Notes under the pieces: model-generated
The model's database searches: none
What the model saw: the letters and a program-made list of their open reading frames with translations, nothing else
Told to the model about the DNA's origin: nothing
Shown: piece after piece, positions 44,972 to 54,520 of the stretch
Numbering within the stretch: the stretch's first letter is position 1
Layout of the letters: each line of letters starts with the position of its first letter
Translations under genes and position numbers: made by a program
Assembly (NCBI GenBank): GCA_005518205.2
Contig: RFFC02000007.1
Location: 147,270-211,269, forward strand
From: Hormoscilla sp. GUM202
Lineage (GTDB): Bacteria; Cyanobacteriota; Cyanobacteriia; Cyanobacteriales; Desertifilaceae
Length of the DNA: 64,000 nt
Reading direction: 5' to 3'

Positions 44972-45236
44972 TGGTACTGGTCAGGCCGTGAAGCTTCAAA
45001 TTTTCGCAATAGAACTCAGCATGTTCCAGGGCACAGACTATCACCAAAGCAATCCCATTATTGTGGGCTTCCATCATAATACTGACAGCCTGGGGTTCCG
45101 TCAGACTGCTGACCGTCTTCAGCAACACCTCCACCACGAACTCCATACTATTGAAGTCGTCGTTATGAAGTAGCACCCGATAGCGAGGGGCTAGTTTACG
45201 AGTAGTCTTTGGCTTATCTAGAGTTTGTACGGACAT
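44955..45236 (-). CDS. clpS: ATP-dependent Clp protease adaptor ClpS
   Basis: The protein has 93 residues. RYRVLLHNDDFNSMEFVVEVL, EAHNNGIALVIVCALEHAEFY are the ClpS signature; ClpS brings N-degron substrates to ClpC/ClpAP. The substrate-binding Asn-Asp-Asp and the usual His (AHNNG) are present. Start ATG 45236 follows AGAAAGAGGTGAAGCAAT on the minus strand. It is followed by the CPBP protease with a 17-base overlap. Confidence 0.95.
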   Translation of the reverse strand: MSVQTLDKPKTTRKLAPRYRVLLHNDDFNSMEFVVEVLLKTVSSLTEPQAVSIMMEAHNNGIALVIVCALEHAEFYCENLKLHGLTSTIEPED

Positions 45237-45529
45237 ATTGCTTCACCTCTTTCTGTCTCAAATGTCATGCGATCGCGCCATCGGGCTAATTCCACCCTGC
45301 TGCTGGCCCTATTTTGGCGGTTGACAGAATAATATTTTTATGGTATTGCTTTCTCCACCGCCACAATTGACAACTAGTAGGCCGAATTACCCTGGCGATC
45401 GCCATTGAGTGTTAATATTTTTTATAGCATTCAATTATTCGATCTGACAGACATCTGCTGTACATTTGTCAATACTGAAATCAGACAGGGGGTAACCCCG
45501 TGCTTAGGCACAGATCAGAGCCAGTGAAT
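45237..45529. other. divergent intergenic region clpS / hypothetical
   Basis: Contains no gene or repeat that I recognise. Possible promoters for both flanking genes lie here; the stretch TTGACAGAATAATATTTTTATGGTAT near 45320 includes a TTGACA. Only HIP1-like sites stand out. Confidence 0.35.
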
Positions 45530-45889
45530 ATGAACCGCGAATTTCAGCCACACCAAATCCTCTACCTAGAATCAGGAGGTGCGAGGCTGTATGCAGAAGC
45601 GATCCAAATAGTCAAATCTCGCCAGTTAGCCTGGGTACGCCCCATAATGCTAGCATCTGCAAGCAGCGTAGATCCCAGTCTCGGGCCAACCTTGTACGAC
45701 ATGCGTAATGGTGCTGATTTGCTCTGGCCCATAGCTTTATTCCGGCCAGCCCTCGATACCGAAGTCATTCCCCTGCTAGTCCAGCTGGAAGTCCACCAGA
45801 CCGATAAGCTAGGACCACCACCAGCTGCTCAAAAACTCAGAGCCTTTGTCGAGCAAGTTTGGCTTGACCACCAAAATGTTTTTCAATAA
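45530..45889 (+). CDS. conserved cyanobacterial hypothetical protein
   Basis: The protein has 119 residues from ATG 45530 (MNREFQPHQILYLESGGARLY); an upstream in-frame ATG at 45500 is less likely. LYAEAIQIVKSRQLAWVRPIMLA, LYDMRNGADLLWPIALFRPALDTEVI suggest a mixed alpha/beta soluble protein. I know of similar cyanobacterial proteins without a function. Monocistronic. Confidence 0.65.
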   Translation: MNREFQPHQILYLESGGARLYAEAIQIVKSRQLAWVRPIMLASASSVDPSLGPTLYDMRNGADLLWPIALFRPALDTEVIPLLVQLEVHQTDKLGPPPAAQKLRAFVEQVWLDHQNVFQ

Positions 45890-46031
45890 TTCCCCATATT
45901 TGCCAGCATGAAAATAATTATATTCACAAGATTTTTCCCGCCAGACATCACTATGTTTAGCACCCCGATCGCAGTTGATTGAAAATTAATTTCAAATCAA
46001 AAACTCTCACCAATATTACATGCTATCTAGC

Positions 46032-46226
46032 TTATGGGCTAGGTACTAATTGAATCCGACCAGCGTCCATCTCAGCCATCATCAGTTCCAGGGCCTCGTA
46101 ATCAACATCAGAGATATAACCCAGTCGCGTCAGTTCGGTATTAATTTCATTCTCGATCTCAGGGGTAAGTTTCTTGATGTAAAGGACTCGTTCTACTAGC
46201 TGACGAATAACACCTGTAGCTTTCAT
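46032..46226 (-). CDS. small conserved hypothetical protein
   Basis: The protein has 64 residues. VIRQLVERVLYIKKLTPEIENEINTELTRLGYISDVDYEALELMMAEM (in parts) predicts three helices; no TM. Proteins of this kind occur in many cyanobacteria; role unknown. Start ATG 46226; the minus-strand upstream sequence is AT-rich. Confidence 0.6.
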   Translation of the reverse strand: MKATGVIRQLVERVLYIKKLTPEIENEINTELTRLGYISDVDYEALELMMAEMDAGRIQLVPSP

Positions 46227-46394
46227 GGTAAAAATCCCAACTCGTTTACTAAAATAATCTTCTTGCTATACTTAAATTATCTCCTGAATAATTGCCAGTA
46301 AACGTGATCTATTGCGGAGAGATAAAGTGATTGTAATCACCGAAAACAGAGAATTAAAGAAGATTATGTGGTAAAATGGATGGAGTTGCAGTAG

Positions 46395-46680
46395 CATGCA
46401 ATACAAGACATCGGCAGGAGGGCCTCATGACTGGTCGGCAGACCCCTTGCCGATAAACAGGGCCCAGGCCGTAGAAAATAGACTAGAATAGCTAAACTGG
46501 ACCAAAAGCACCAAGTCAGGTAGAACCGGTAGGTGCAGCTCGTTCGGTGCAGCTATGATCGTGAAAGAGTAAGCTGTAGCGCATTGAAATTGCTACGGCC
46601 CAAGAGCTGAAACCCTTGCTCTAAAAGGCTTTACCCTTCGCGCCGGCTTAGCAGTGTAGCAATAGCGCAGCGTGTGCAGC
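46395..46680 (+). ncRNA. candidate structured RNA or leader, unassigned
   Basis: A GC-balanced segment in an otherwise AT-rich gap with several inverted pairs: ATCGGCAGGAGGG with CCCCTTGCCGAT (46412-46455), GCTGTAGC with GCTACGGC (about 46573-46599), AGAGC with GCTCT (46603-46622), plus a direct repeat GGTGCAGCT. It is followed by TTGAATT repeats and the radical SAM gene. No known RNA family was recognised and transcription is not shown. It may simply be a long 5' leader. Confidence 0.3.
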
Positions 46681-46732
46681 CAGATTTTGAATTTTGAATT
46701 TTGAATTTTGAATTGCTTAGTGAGGTTTGTTC

Positions 46733-49321
46733 GTGGCAGTCCCAGTCGAAAAGTTATTGACCCCAGAGATAATTAAGCCAAGTCGTTACCTGGGAAATGA
46801 ATTAAACTCAGTTCACAAGCCTTGGAACTCGGCAGATGTGTACTGGGTGCTGACTTACCCAGATCTATATGAAGTGGGCGCTTCCAGTCTCGGCCATGTC
46901 ATCCTCTACAATATTTTGAATGCTATGCCTCGCCAACTGTGCGATCGGGCATATCTGCCGGCACCAGACCTAGCAGCAAAACTGCGCAGCACCCAAACAC
47001 CGCTATTTGCAGTGGAGTCCCGCCGTTCGCTGAGGGACTTTGATATTATCGGATTTAGCCTCAGCTACGAACTGGGTGCCACGAACATCCTGGAAATGCT
47101 GGACCTGGCGGGCATACCCCTCACCTGGCAAGAACGGCGACAGGGGAACTATCCCCTCATATTTGCCGGTGGGCCAACGGCAACCTCTAACCCAGAACCC
47201 TACGCCGACTTCCTGGACTTCATCGCCCTGGGAGATGGGGAAGAACTGCTACCAGAAATAGGTAATGTATTAGCAGCAGGTAAAACTCGCTCCCTGGACC
47301 GGAAAGCAGTATTGCTAGACTTGGCCCAAGTAAAGGGTGTATATATACCTGAGTTTTACGACATGGCCCCAGATGGTTCGGTCCATCCCAACCGTCCGGA
47401 TGTACCCAAGCAGATCCTGCGGCGAGTAGCCACTCCCATGCCAGAATACTCAATAGGACTGGTTCCCTATGGAGAAACAGTCCACGACCGGCTGACAATA
47501 GAGGTGCGGCGGGGCTGTACTCGGGGCTGTCGTTTCTGCCAACCGGGGATGCTGACGAGACCGGCGCGAGATGTGGCACCGGACAAGGTAGTAGAGGCTG
47601 TAGAACGGGGCATGGTCGAGACGGGTTACAATGAGTTTTCCCTCCTGTCCCTGAGTTGTTCGGACTATCTGGCATTGCCAGCAGTGGGCATGGAAATCAA
47701 AAATCGGCTCAAAGATAAAAATATTTCCCTGTCCCTGCCCAGCCAGCGGGTAGACAGATTTGACGAAAACATTGCTAAAATCATCGGGGGAACCCGGACT
47801 AGCGGCCTGACCTTTGCCCCGGAAGCAGGCACCCAGCGGATGCGGGATATCATTAACAAAGGCTTGACTAATGCAGAATTGCTCAGAGGGGTGAAAACAG
47901 CCTACGAACAAGGCTGGGATAAAGTTAAGCTATACTTTATGATCGGGTTGCCCGGTGAAACGGATGTAGATGTATTGGGAATTGCCGAGACGGTCCGGTG
48001 GTTACAGCAGGAATGTCGCGGTCGGGGTAGAAAACGCCTACTGGTTAATCTGACCATTTCTAACTTTACCCCCAAACCCCATACCCCTTTTCAGTGGCAT
48101 TCAGTGTCAACCGCTGAGTTGCAACGGAAGCAGGAGTTACTGCGGGCAGAGTTTCAGTCTATGAAGGGCCTGAAGGTGAATTTCACCGATTTCAGACTCT
48201 CTGCCATGGAAGATTTCCTCGGTAGGGGCGATCGCCGCTTAGGACCGGTAGTACGTCGGGCTTGGGAACTGGGGGCTGGCATGGATGCCTGGTGGGAAAG
48301 CTTAGACCGCGCTTTCGCAGCTTGGACGGAAGCGATAGATGAGGCGGGTCTGAGTTGGAAATACCGGCAGGTGGAACGGGGGGAATGGAATGCCTGCGAG
48401 GGGGAACAAGGGGATCTGGACATTCCTTTGCCTTGGGACCACATAGATACGGGGATAGATAAGCAATGGTTAAAAGCTGATTTCCAAAAAGCTTTGGCCG
48501 CAGGGACTGTTCCAGACTGTTCCTTTGAGGGATGTTCTCACTGTGGTGTTTGTGGCACAGATTTTGGTCATAATATTGTTATCAAACCCCCACCAATACC
48601 GGAATTTGCCGGCCACTATACTCCCAACCAAGAAAAACAACAGCGGTTGCGGGTCTGGTTTGGCAAGCAGGGAGATATGGCCCTGGTTAGTCATCTAGAT
48701 TTGGTGCGCATGTTCGATCGGGCGGTGCGACGATCCTCACTCCCGATCGCCTATACTGGGGGATACCATCCGGGACCGAGGATTATGATAGCTTCGGCGT
48801 TGCCTTTGGGGGCAACTAGCAGTGGCGAGATCGTGGAGTTTGAACTGACAGAACCCATGTCGGTGGAAACTTTCCGCGAAAAGTTGGTAGCGCAACTACC
48901 TGAAGAGATTCCGGTTTACGAGGTCTTGGATGTGGATTTGAAGATGCTCTTGGCAACGAGAGAGCTGGACCAAGCGGAATATTTAATTACAGTAGATGCT
49001 GGAGATGCTGTATCGGAGTCAAGTTGGAGAGAATGGATTGAGGCGGTGAAAGCAACTGAGGTAATATGGTTGGAGGGCACTACAAAATCTGGTAAGCTCA
49101 AAAGGGTGAATCTGCGATCGCGCCTGGAAGCATTGGAAATATCCGAGACAGGCCCAGAGAATAGCGCCGTCCTCCGCTACCGAGGAGCCTGCCGCAATGA
49201 CGGCACCTTGTTGCGACCCGCTGAGGTAATTTATATGCTCGAACAAGTTACCCACCGCAGCTTTTCTCTACTGCATATTCACCGCAGTCGGTTGATCCTA
49301 GGTGGGACTTCGTCCTCATAA
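46733..49321 (+). CDS. radical SAM protein with C-terminal DUF2344 domain
   Basis: The protein has 862 residues from GTG 46733 (GAGGTTT five bases upstream; a TTG two codons earlier is less likely). N-terminal part (1-240) resembles a B12-binding-like domain without the cobalamin histidine; radical SAM core with RRGCTRGCRFCQPGM binding the 4Fe-4S cluster; SLPSQRVDRFDENIAKIIGG and FAPEAGTQRMRDIINKG follow. A cysteine cluster (CSFEGCSHCGVCGTDFG) is at about 600-620 and a DUF2344 domain (RVWFGKQGDMALVSHLDL, PGPRIMIASALPLG) at about 640-860. The TIGR03960/TIGR03936 fusion is typical beside rne/rng in bacteria, as here, and suggests an RNA-modification role. Confidence 0.93.
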   Translation: MAVPVEKLLTPEIIKPSRYLGNELNSVHKPWNSADVYWVLTYPDLYEVGASSLGHVILYNILNAMPRQLCDRAYLPAPDLAAKLRSTQTPLFAVESRRSLRDFDIIGFSLSYELGATNILEMLDLAGIPLTWQERRQGNYPLIFAGGPTATSNPEPYADFLDFIALGDGEELLPEIGNVLAAGKTRSLDRKAVLLDLAQVKGVYIPEFYDMAPDGSVHPNRPDVPKQILRRVATPMPEYSIGLVPYGETVHDRLTIEVRRGCTRGCRFCQPGMLTRPARDVAPDKVVEAVERGMVETGYNEFSLLSLSCSDYLALPAVGMEIKNRLKDKNISLSLPSQRVDRFDENIAKIIGGTRTSGLTFAPEAGTQRMRDIINKGLTNAELLRGVKTAYEQGWDKVKLYFMIGLPGETDVDVLGIAETVRWLQQECRGRGRKRLLVNLTISNFTPKPHTPFQWHSVSTAELQRKQELLRAEFQSMKGLKVNFTDFRLSAMEDFLGRGDRRLGPVVRRAWELGAGMDAWWESLDRAFAAWTEAIDEAGLSWKYRQVERGEWNACEGEQGDLDIPLPWDHIDTGIDKQWLKADFQKALAAGTVPDCSFEGCSHCGVCGTDFGHNIVIKPPPIPEFAGHYTPNQEKQQRLRVWFGKQGDMALVSHLDLVRMFDRAVRRSSLPIAYTGGYHPGPRIMIASALPLGATSSGEIVEFELTEPMSVETFREKLVAQLPEEIPVYEVLDVDLKMLLATRELDQAEYLITVDAGDAVSESSWREWIEAVKATEVIWLEGTTKSGKLKRVNLRSRLEALEISETGPENSAVLRYRGACRNDGTLLRPAEVIYMLEQVTHRSFSLLHIHRSRLILGGTSSS

Positions 49322-50296
49322 CTTGCCAATAGATTCGCGATCCATTAGCCTAAAATCATTGGCAAAGGTAATCGACAGGCTATAATGGCAAGTTATCAAA
49401 GCCTTGGACCCAGGCCCGATCGCAAGGAATTGTACAAATTAATTCATCAAATCTCGTCTGCTACCAATTCGGGACTGGAAATGTCTGATACCATTTTGGA
49501 AAAAAATCTTGTACCATTCTCGATTGGCTTCATGGCCCGCCGTGGGTTAAAACCCACGGCTAATAGCTCAAGTGGGTTAAAACCCACTGAAAGCCTTGTA
49601 AAGAAAGGATTTAGTAGTTGCATTGGTAGGGTGGGCGCGGTGCCTGTCATTCGCGGGTTTGGGCAACAACAACCAATTGGGAAGTGACCACACCCAGTCT
49701 ACTTTGGTAAACTTGGGATTTTAGCCTCTATTTTTGACCAGAGGCTGCTTGTTGCCACAGGTGCAAGATGTGAGTTTTAATCGACATTAGCGATGACGCG
49801 GGGTTTGAAAGGGTGCATCCCATATTTGCCTCGCTGCCCGAACCCTAAAGGGCCCGGCTACACTGAACTTGCGCCCGCCTGCGCGGGCTACATTACAAAA
49901 GTGAGATGCACCCGTTTGAAACCCCGGGCGGACGAAGTGCTAAGTGTAGGTAGCAACTTAAGTTATTAGTCGGTTTTAACCGACTTTAGCTATTAGCCGG
50001 GGGTTAAAACCCCCGGCGGGTGAAGTGCGAAGTGAGAGAACTTTCGCACAGGAATTGTAGCAAAATTTTTGACAAAAGGTATGAGTTCGGTGGTGATAGC
50101 GGATAGATTTTTAAGAATTGTCAATGTGGAATAAGGAAACTGTAAATAGTTTCCCATCGGAATGCTTTACAGAGTGCTGAAGTGCTTATAGGAAGTGCGG
50201 GTAGCACTAGAGCTTTCTTTGGGTTTTGGTAATGAGTAAGAAGACAGAGGAACCCATTACCAATAACAAATTACCAAGGATTTTTGAGGAAATTGA
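49322..50296. other. 975-base repeat-rich gap upstream of rne
   Basis: No gene is supported. A frame at 49385 opens MASYQSLGPRPDRKELYK but runs straight into a dispersed repeat (49536-49595) and is not called. Other palindromes: 49838-49895 (GCGCCCGCCTGCGCGGGC type) and 49965-50020 (AGTCGGTTTTAACCGACT and CCGGGGGTTAAAACCCCCGG). The rne leader should occupy the last few hundred bases. Confidence 0.5.
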
Positions 50297-52426
50297 ATGC
50301 CGAAGCAAATAATAATCGCTGAGCAGCATCGTCTTGCTGCTGTATTTAGTTCAGATCAAATTCAAGAACTCGTAGTGGCTACGGGTAGCCATCAAGTAAG
50401 TGACATATATCTGGGCATTGTCGAGAATGTATTGCCTGGAATAGATGCCGCCTTTGTGAACATTGGAGATGCCGAACGGAATGGATTTATTCATGTCACC
50501 GACTTAGGACCTTTACGACTAAGGCGGACCTCCGGTGCGATTACGGAATTATTAATGCCGCAGCAAAAAGTCCTAGTCCAGGTGATGAAAGAGCCGACGG
50601 GAAACAAAGGTCCCCGGCTGACAGGTAATATTACCATGCCCGGTCGCTATTTGGTGCTGATGCCTTATGGGCGAGGTGTAAATCTCTCCCGGCGGATTGT
50701 TTCTGAGAACGAACGCAACCGTTTGAGAGCACTAGCAATCTTGATCAAACCTGCAGGTATGGGTTTGCTAGTGAGAACGGAAGCAGAAGGAATGGCAGAA
50801 GAAGCCATCATGGATGATTTAGAGTTTCTGCAAAAGCAATGGGAAACTATTCAACAGGAAGCTAGTTCCACCAAGCCTCCAGCGCTACTCAATCGCGACG
50901 ATGATTTTATTCAGCGGGTGCTGCGGGATATGTATAGCAGTGATGTCAATCGCATTGTGGTGGACTCCCAAACCGCAGTCAAGCGGGTGAAGCAACAAGT
51001 CATGATGTGGAATGGGGGTAAAGCACCCCAAGGCATTTTGGTTGACCATCACCGCGAGAGGACTAACATCCTGGAATATTTCCGGGTCAATGCCGCGATT
51101 CGCGAAGCCCTCAAACCCAGAGTCGATTTACCATCAGGTGGGTACATTATCATCGAGCCCACAGAAGCGCTGACAGTAATTGATGTGAACTCAGGTTCCT
51201 TCACCAAGTCTAGTACTGCCAGGGAAACTGTGCTATGGACGAACTGCGAAGCGGCAACGGAAATCGCTCGTCAGTTGCGCCTGCGGAATATAGCTGGGGT
51301 GATAGTTGTTGATTTCATTGATATGGACTCGCGGCGGGACCAGTTGCAAGTGCTGGAGCATTTCAATAAGGTACTCAGCGCCGACAAAGCCAGGCCCCAG
51401 ATCGCCCAACTTTCCGAACTGGGCTTGGTGGAATTGACTCGCAAGCGCCAAGGTCAAAATATTTACGAGATTTTTGGTCAGACTTGCCCCAGTTGTAATG
51501 GGTTAGGTCACTTGCTGCGTCTACCGGGTGAATCTGAGAGTTCCCCACAGGCTATTATCGATCGTTCTGCCATTCCAGCGAGCCAAGCAGTTCCAGAATT
51601 GCGCCGGGCGGGGAATGGGGCACTTATCTTGCCAGGAGACCAGGAAGATCGGGTCTCTCAGGAGAATTTGTCCGATCTTGGCCTCAGACTGGATCCGAAC
51701 AATGCCTATGATGCACAAGAACTAGATCTGACGAATCATCCCAGCTATCAAGAGCGTGGGGTTCTCAACAATAACCGTCGTCGTCGTCGTCGCATCGGGG
51801 TGAATGGTGAATCAGAAGCTCCCGCACCGCCGTTGTTGGATAAAGGGGCAAGCGATCGTGAAGAGGGGCAATTCCAGGAGGCTAAAGATGATTGGGAAGA
51901 GAAAGCTATTTCTACGGAACGGTTATCGCCGAGGCTGAGACGTCAACTGCATAAAGCTACGGTGGAACCCAAACAGGTGATAGAAGTAGAAATGACACCC
52001 TTGGAACAGGATGTGTATGCCTTGATGGGGATTTCGCCCCTAATGTTAAAGGACCGCAATGAGGTGAAGAATCCTAAATCCGCGATCGTTTCCGTGACGC
52101 TGCCAGGGCGGAGCAGAGGAAGTACCGCATCAGAGAGCGATCGGAGTGAAGCAGATTTGACGGAAATGGAAACAGACTCTGATGAGAATATCACATCATC
52201 GGCTCCAGCAATAGAGGAATCTGTAACTGATGATGAAGTAGCTTCAGGGGAGATGCCCGAGGTAGAAAATGCCGAGGTAACGCCTAGTTCTGAGATAGTT
52301 ACGGAGCAAAGCACGGAATCAGAAACTGGTCCAGGAGATTCTGAAGCCGAAGATGCCGATAGTGAGGTCAAGAGTGAGCCAGATGTTCGGCGTCGGCGTC
52401 GGCGTCGTTCCTCTGCCATTGAATAA
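50297..52426 (+). CDS. rne: ribonuclease E (cyanobacterial type)
   Basis: Single-strand endoribonuclease of 709 residues that starts mRNA decay and processes RNA. S1 domain at about 35-125 (GIVENVLPGIDAAFVNIG). Catalytic aspartates near 296 (LTVIDVNSG) and 341 (VVDFIDMDSRRD). Zinc-link CPSCNGLGH at about 400. After residue 420 the protein is non-conserved and acidic, with a basic patch NNNRRRRRRIG. It ends RRRRRRSSAIE, the arginine-rich C-terminal peptide that binds PNPase in other cyanobacteria. Start ATG 50297 follows TTTGAGGAAATTGA. Confidence 0.96.
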   Translation: MPKQIIIAEQHRLAAVFSSDQIQELVVATGSHQVSDIYLGIVENVLPGIDAAFVNIGDAERNGFIHVTDLGPLRLRRTSGAITELLMPQQKVLVQVMKEPTGNKGPRLTGNITMPGRYLVLMPYGRGVNLSRRIVSENERNRLRALAILIKPAGMGLLVRTEAEGMAEEAIMDDLEFLQKQWETIQQEASSTKPPALLNRDDDFIQRVLRDMYSSDVNRIVVDSQTAVKRVKQQVMMWNGGKAPQGILVDHHRERTNILEYFRVNAAIREALKPRVDLPSGGYIIIEPTEALTVIDVNSGSFTKSSTARETVLWTNCEAATEIARQLRLRNIAGVIVVDFIDMDSRRDQLQVLEHFNKVLSADKARPQIAQLSELGLVELTRKRQGQNIYEIFGQTCPSCNGLGHLLRLPGESESSPQAIIDRSAIPASQAVPELRRAGNGALILPGDQEDRVSQENLSDLGLRLDPNNAYDAQELDLTNHPSYQERGVLNNNRRRRRRIGVNGESEAPAPPLLDKGASDREEGQFQEAKDDWEEKAISTERLSPRLRRQLHKATVEPKQVIEVEMTPLEQDVYALMGISPLMLKDRNEVKNPKSAIVSVTLPGRSRGSTASESDRSEADLTEMETDSDENITSSAPAIEESVTDDEVASGEMPEVENAEVTPSSEIVTEQSTESETGPGDSEAEDADSEVKSEPDVRRRRRRRSSAIE

Positions 52427-53178
52427 AGAGTAACTTCGCTGTTAGCCCGCCGGGGGGTTAAACTTCGCTGTCAGCCAGCCGGGGGTTCAAACCCCCGCGT
52501 GACCAGGGGTCGCCAGGTAACTCGGTAGGAGTCGGTTGAAAACCTAATGCTACGGGCGAAATCAATTGTATCCTCTTGTTGGGGGAAGGGAACAGGGAAC
52601 TCGGGCGCAGGGAACAGGGGAACAGGGGAACAGGGGAACAGGGGAACAGGGGAACAGGGGAACAGGGGAACAGGGGAACAGGGGAACAGGGGAACAGGGG
52701 AACAGCAGCAACTTCCTTCACTTGATGCCGGGAAGATGCCATTGAGCTAGTCCACGCACCAAAATGGCCCCCTGAAAATCCAATTCTTAGTAGCATTTGG
52801 TTGAAAACCGACTAATATAATGTCAGATTAAAAGCCCATAATAAAAATTAAATCATCTGTAGGTTGGGTTGAGGCACGAAACCCAACGGGTTGAAAACCG
52901 ACTAATAAGATGATGCTTCAAATAATTGTAGCATTGCTCGTGTAAAAATGGATAAAAAACCTGGTCTATATGTACTCGAAGACAAGGACTATATATCAAT
53001 ACTACGGACAATTATTATACGCCAGAACGACCAGAAGGCAAGGGTTGCAGCCTACGGCCCTTATTTTTTTCAATTGTCTACCCGGGGCTAACTTGCCAAA
53101 AATTGCTCTATCGATGGTCCGGACTATTGATATATATCACAACTTTAATAACTTGGTTAAGTTTAGGAATTAGAGGTT
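52427..53178. repeat. repeat cluster downstream of rne with AACAGGGG octamer array
   Basis: In order: GTTAGCCCGCCGGGG hairpin repeats (52440-52498); twelve or so perfect octamers AACAGGGG (52605-52703) preceded by GGGAACTCGGGC; GTTGAAAACCGACTAAT direct repeats (52802 and 52891); a GTAGGTTGGGTT repeat (52859-52887); and an ancient repeat (52990-53110) with a diverged copy at 62815-62935. No gene. Confidence 0.75.
52995..53108 (+). repeat. diverged copy of a ~115-bp dispersed element
   Basis: Shares CAATACT(A/C)CGGACA, CCAGAAC(G/C)ACCA, GCAAGGGTT(G/A)C and GCTAACTTGC-like blocks in the same order with 62818-62935. No terminal repeats were identified. It could be a MITE or a fragment of an IS. 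Confidence 0.6.
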
Positions 53179-53781
53179 ATGCCTTATAGTAAATTTACCC
53201 TCAGTAAAGCTATAGAGGATTTTAAACTCACTCTCCTTGAAGGCGATCGCTTTCTGGGGGAGGCCACGGGAGTCAATCCCAGTGCTTTGCTCAAAGATAC
53301 CCTGAAAGAAACAGTACCTTGGGCGATCGCAGTTGGCAGCGAAAAAGCGCGTTCAGAAGGAATTATCAATCCGGTATTGTTAGAAGTAAAACGTCAACTG
53401 AAAGGACAAATAAGTGTCTTTTCGGGAGAAGAGTTTACCGTAGAACCAGAGGTTGACTTAACTGGGTATGTCGATTTTCCGATCAGCCGCTCTCCAGAGC
53501 AGTTGTTTATTAAAGCTCCGGCGGTGGTCTTGGTAGAAGCGAAGAAAGAAGACCTCAAACCAGCACTGGGGCAATGTTTAGCCGAGATGGTAGCCGCTCA
53601 ACGCTTTAATCAACAGAAGCAGCAGCCGATTTCAACCATCTACGGAACGGTGACTAGCGGTACTGTTTGGCGATTTCTCAAACTAGAAGGACAAATAGTC
53701 GCGATCGATCTAACGGATTATCCCTTGCCCCCAGTGGAGCAAATTTTGGGATTTCTGGTTTGGATGGTGCTCAATGGCTGA
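53179..53781 (+). CDS. PD-(D/E)XK nuclease-fold protein, unknown role
   Basis: The protein has 200 residues. VDLTGYVDFPISR followed by PAVVLVEAKKEDLKPALGQCLAEMVAAQRF gives the D..ExK motif (E-x-K in VEAKKE) and the downstream Q-rich helix of restriction-endonuclease-like proteins. TIYGTVTSGTVWRFLKLEG is the family ending. Such genes are common in cyanobacteria and the substrate is unknown. Start ATG 53179, with TTAGAGGTT upstream. Confidence 0.78.
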   Translation: MPYSKFTLSKAIEDFKLTLLEGDRFLGEATGVNPSALLKDTLKETVPWAIAVGSEKARSEGIINPVLLEVKRQLKGQISVFSGEEFTVEPEVDLTGYVDFPISRSPEQLFIKAPAVVLVEAKKEDLKPALGQCLAEMVAAQRFNQQKQQPISTIYGTVTSGTVWRFLKLEGQIVAIDLTDYPLPPVEQILGFLVWMVLNG

Positions 53782-53819
53782 TGCAAGTAAGCAATTGGAA
53801 ATTCAATGTAAGATTATTC

Positions 53820-54362
53820 TCAGGTAAGATGAAGGGATGTCCAGATAGTCCAGCTATCTACCAAGAGCAAAAGCAGAGTAAAGCCGAACAAGATCGAGTA
53901 CATCCAGGGTTGTGCCAGGGGACGGACATCGGTAGTATCAATACCTGTCTTAGCTTCCACTTCTCTGACCAATTTAGCAAATCCCGCCACTCGCATCGGC
54001 AACAAATAAGCGCCTCCTGACTGAGAGAGAAAGTAGTAAACCAGTCCACCTTGTCCGGTAGTATGGGGTTTGAGAGCTTTAATTTCCGACCAAGGTAAGG
54101 ACCAACCTTTGCGAAATAAACTAGGGACCCAGTTAGGATAGGTGACCTGAATAGCCCGATCGTCTAATATAACTCGTTCGCTCAATGCCCCATAAAGTGC
54201 AACTAATCCTAAACCGATACCCAAGCACAGTAACCAAGTTGGCGTGGCGTTGTTTAGCCTGGATAAAAATGGTAATGGTATTGTCAGAGCGATATAAAGC
54301 CCCAACAGGGTGATTCTAATCACAGGGGAGATCCGAAAGATGCTGGGCGAGGTCATAAGCAA
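53820..54362 (-). CDS. membrane protein, PH-like core
   Basis: The protein has 180 residues with two N-terminal helices (VIRITLLGLYIALTIPLPF, WLLCLGIGLGLVALYGAL) and one C-terminal helix (SILFGFTLLLLLVDSW). Between them SERVILDDRAIQVTYP and GWSLPWSEIKALKPH look like a bacterial PH domain. Function unknown. Convergent with the nuclease-fold gene. Confidence 0.7.
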   Translation of the reverse strand: MLMTSPSIFRISPVIRITLLGLYIALTIPLPFLSRLNNATPTWLLCLGIGLGLVALYGALSERVILDDRAIQVTYPNWVPSLFRKGWSLPWSEIKALKPHTTGQGGLVYYFLSQSGGAYLLPMRVAGFAKLVREVEAKTGIDTTDVRPLAQPWMYSILFGFTLLLLLVDSWTIWTSLHLT

Positions 54363-54395
54363 TTCAAAATTCTCTCATTCAAAATTCAAAAAGCC

Positions 54396-54520
54396 GTAGG
54401 TTGGGTTGAGGCACGAAACCCAACAAGTGATGCGATCGGCGTTGCGTGCCCTGTTCGTTGTTCGTTGTTCGTTGTTCGTTGGGTTTCCTAAGGTCAACCC
54501 AACCTACGGGAGACCCAACC
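54396..54520. repeat. GTAGGTTGGGTT repeat and GTTCGTT array
   Basis: A repeat copy at 54396-54424, then four GTTCGTT-like heptads (54452-54480), then AGGTCAACCCAACCTACGGG and CCCAACCTACGGGAG. The last element abuts the stop codon of the DUF4079 gene. Confidence 0.75.

Noticed and set aside
46500..46560. SRP RNA-like stretch (GTCAGG..ACCGG..GCAGC)
   Set aside because: The order only loosely recalls the SRP RNA domain IV; the tetraloop and symmetric-loop sequence do not match.
49385..49687. Hundred-codon frame upstream of rne
   Set aside because: Its second half is dispersed repeat sequence and it lacks a Shine-Dalgarno; the first 35 codons are not recognised.
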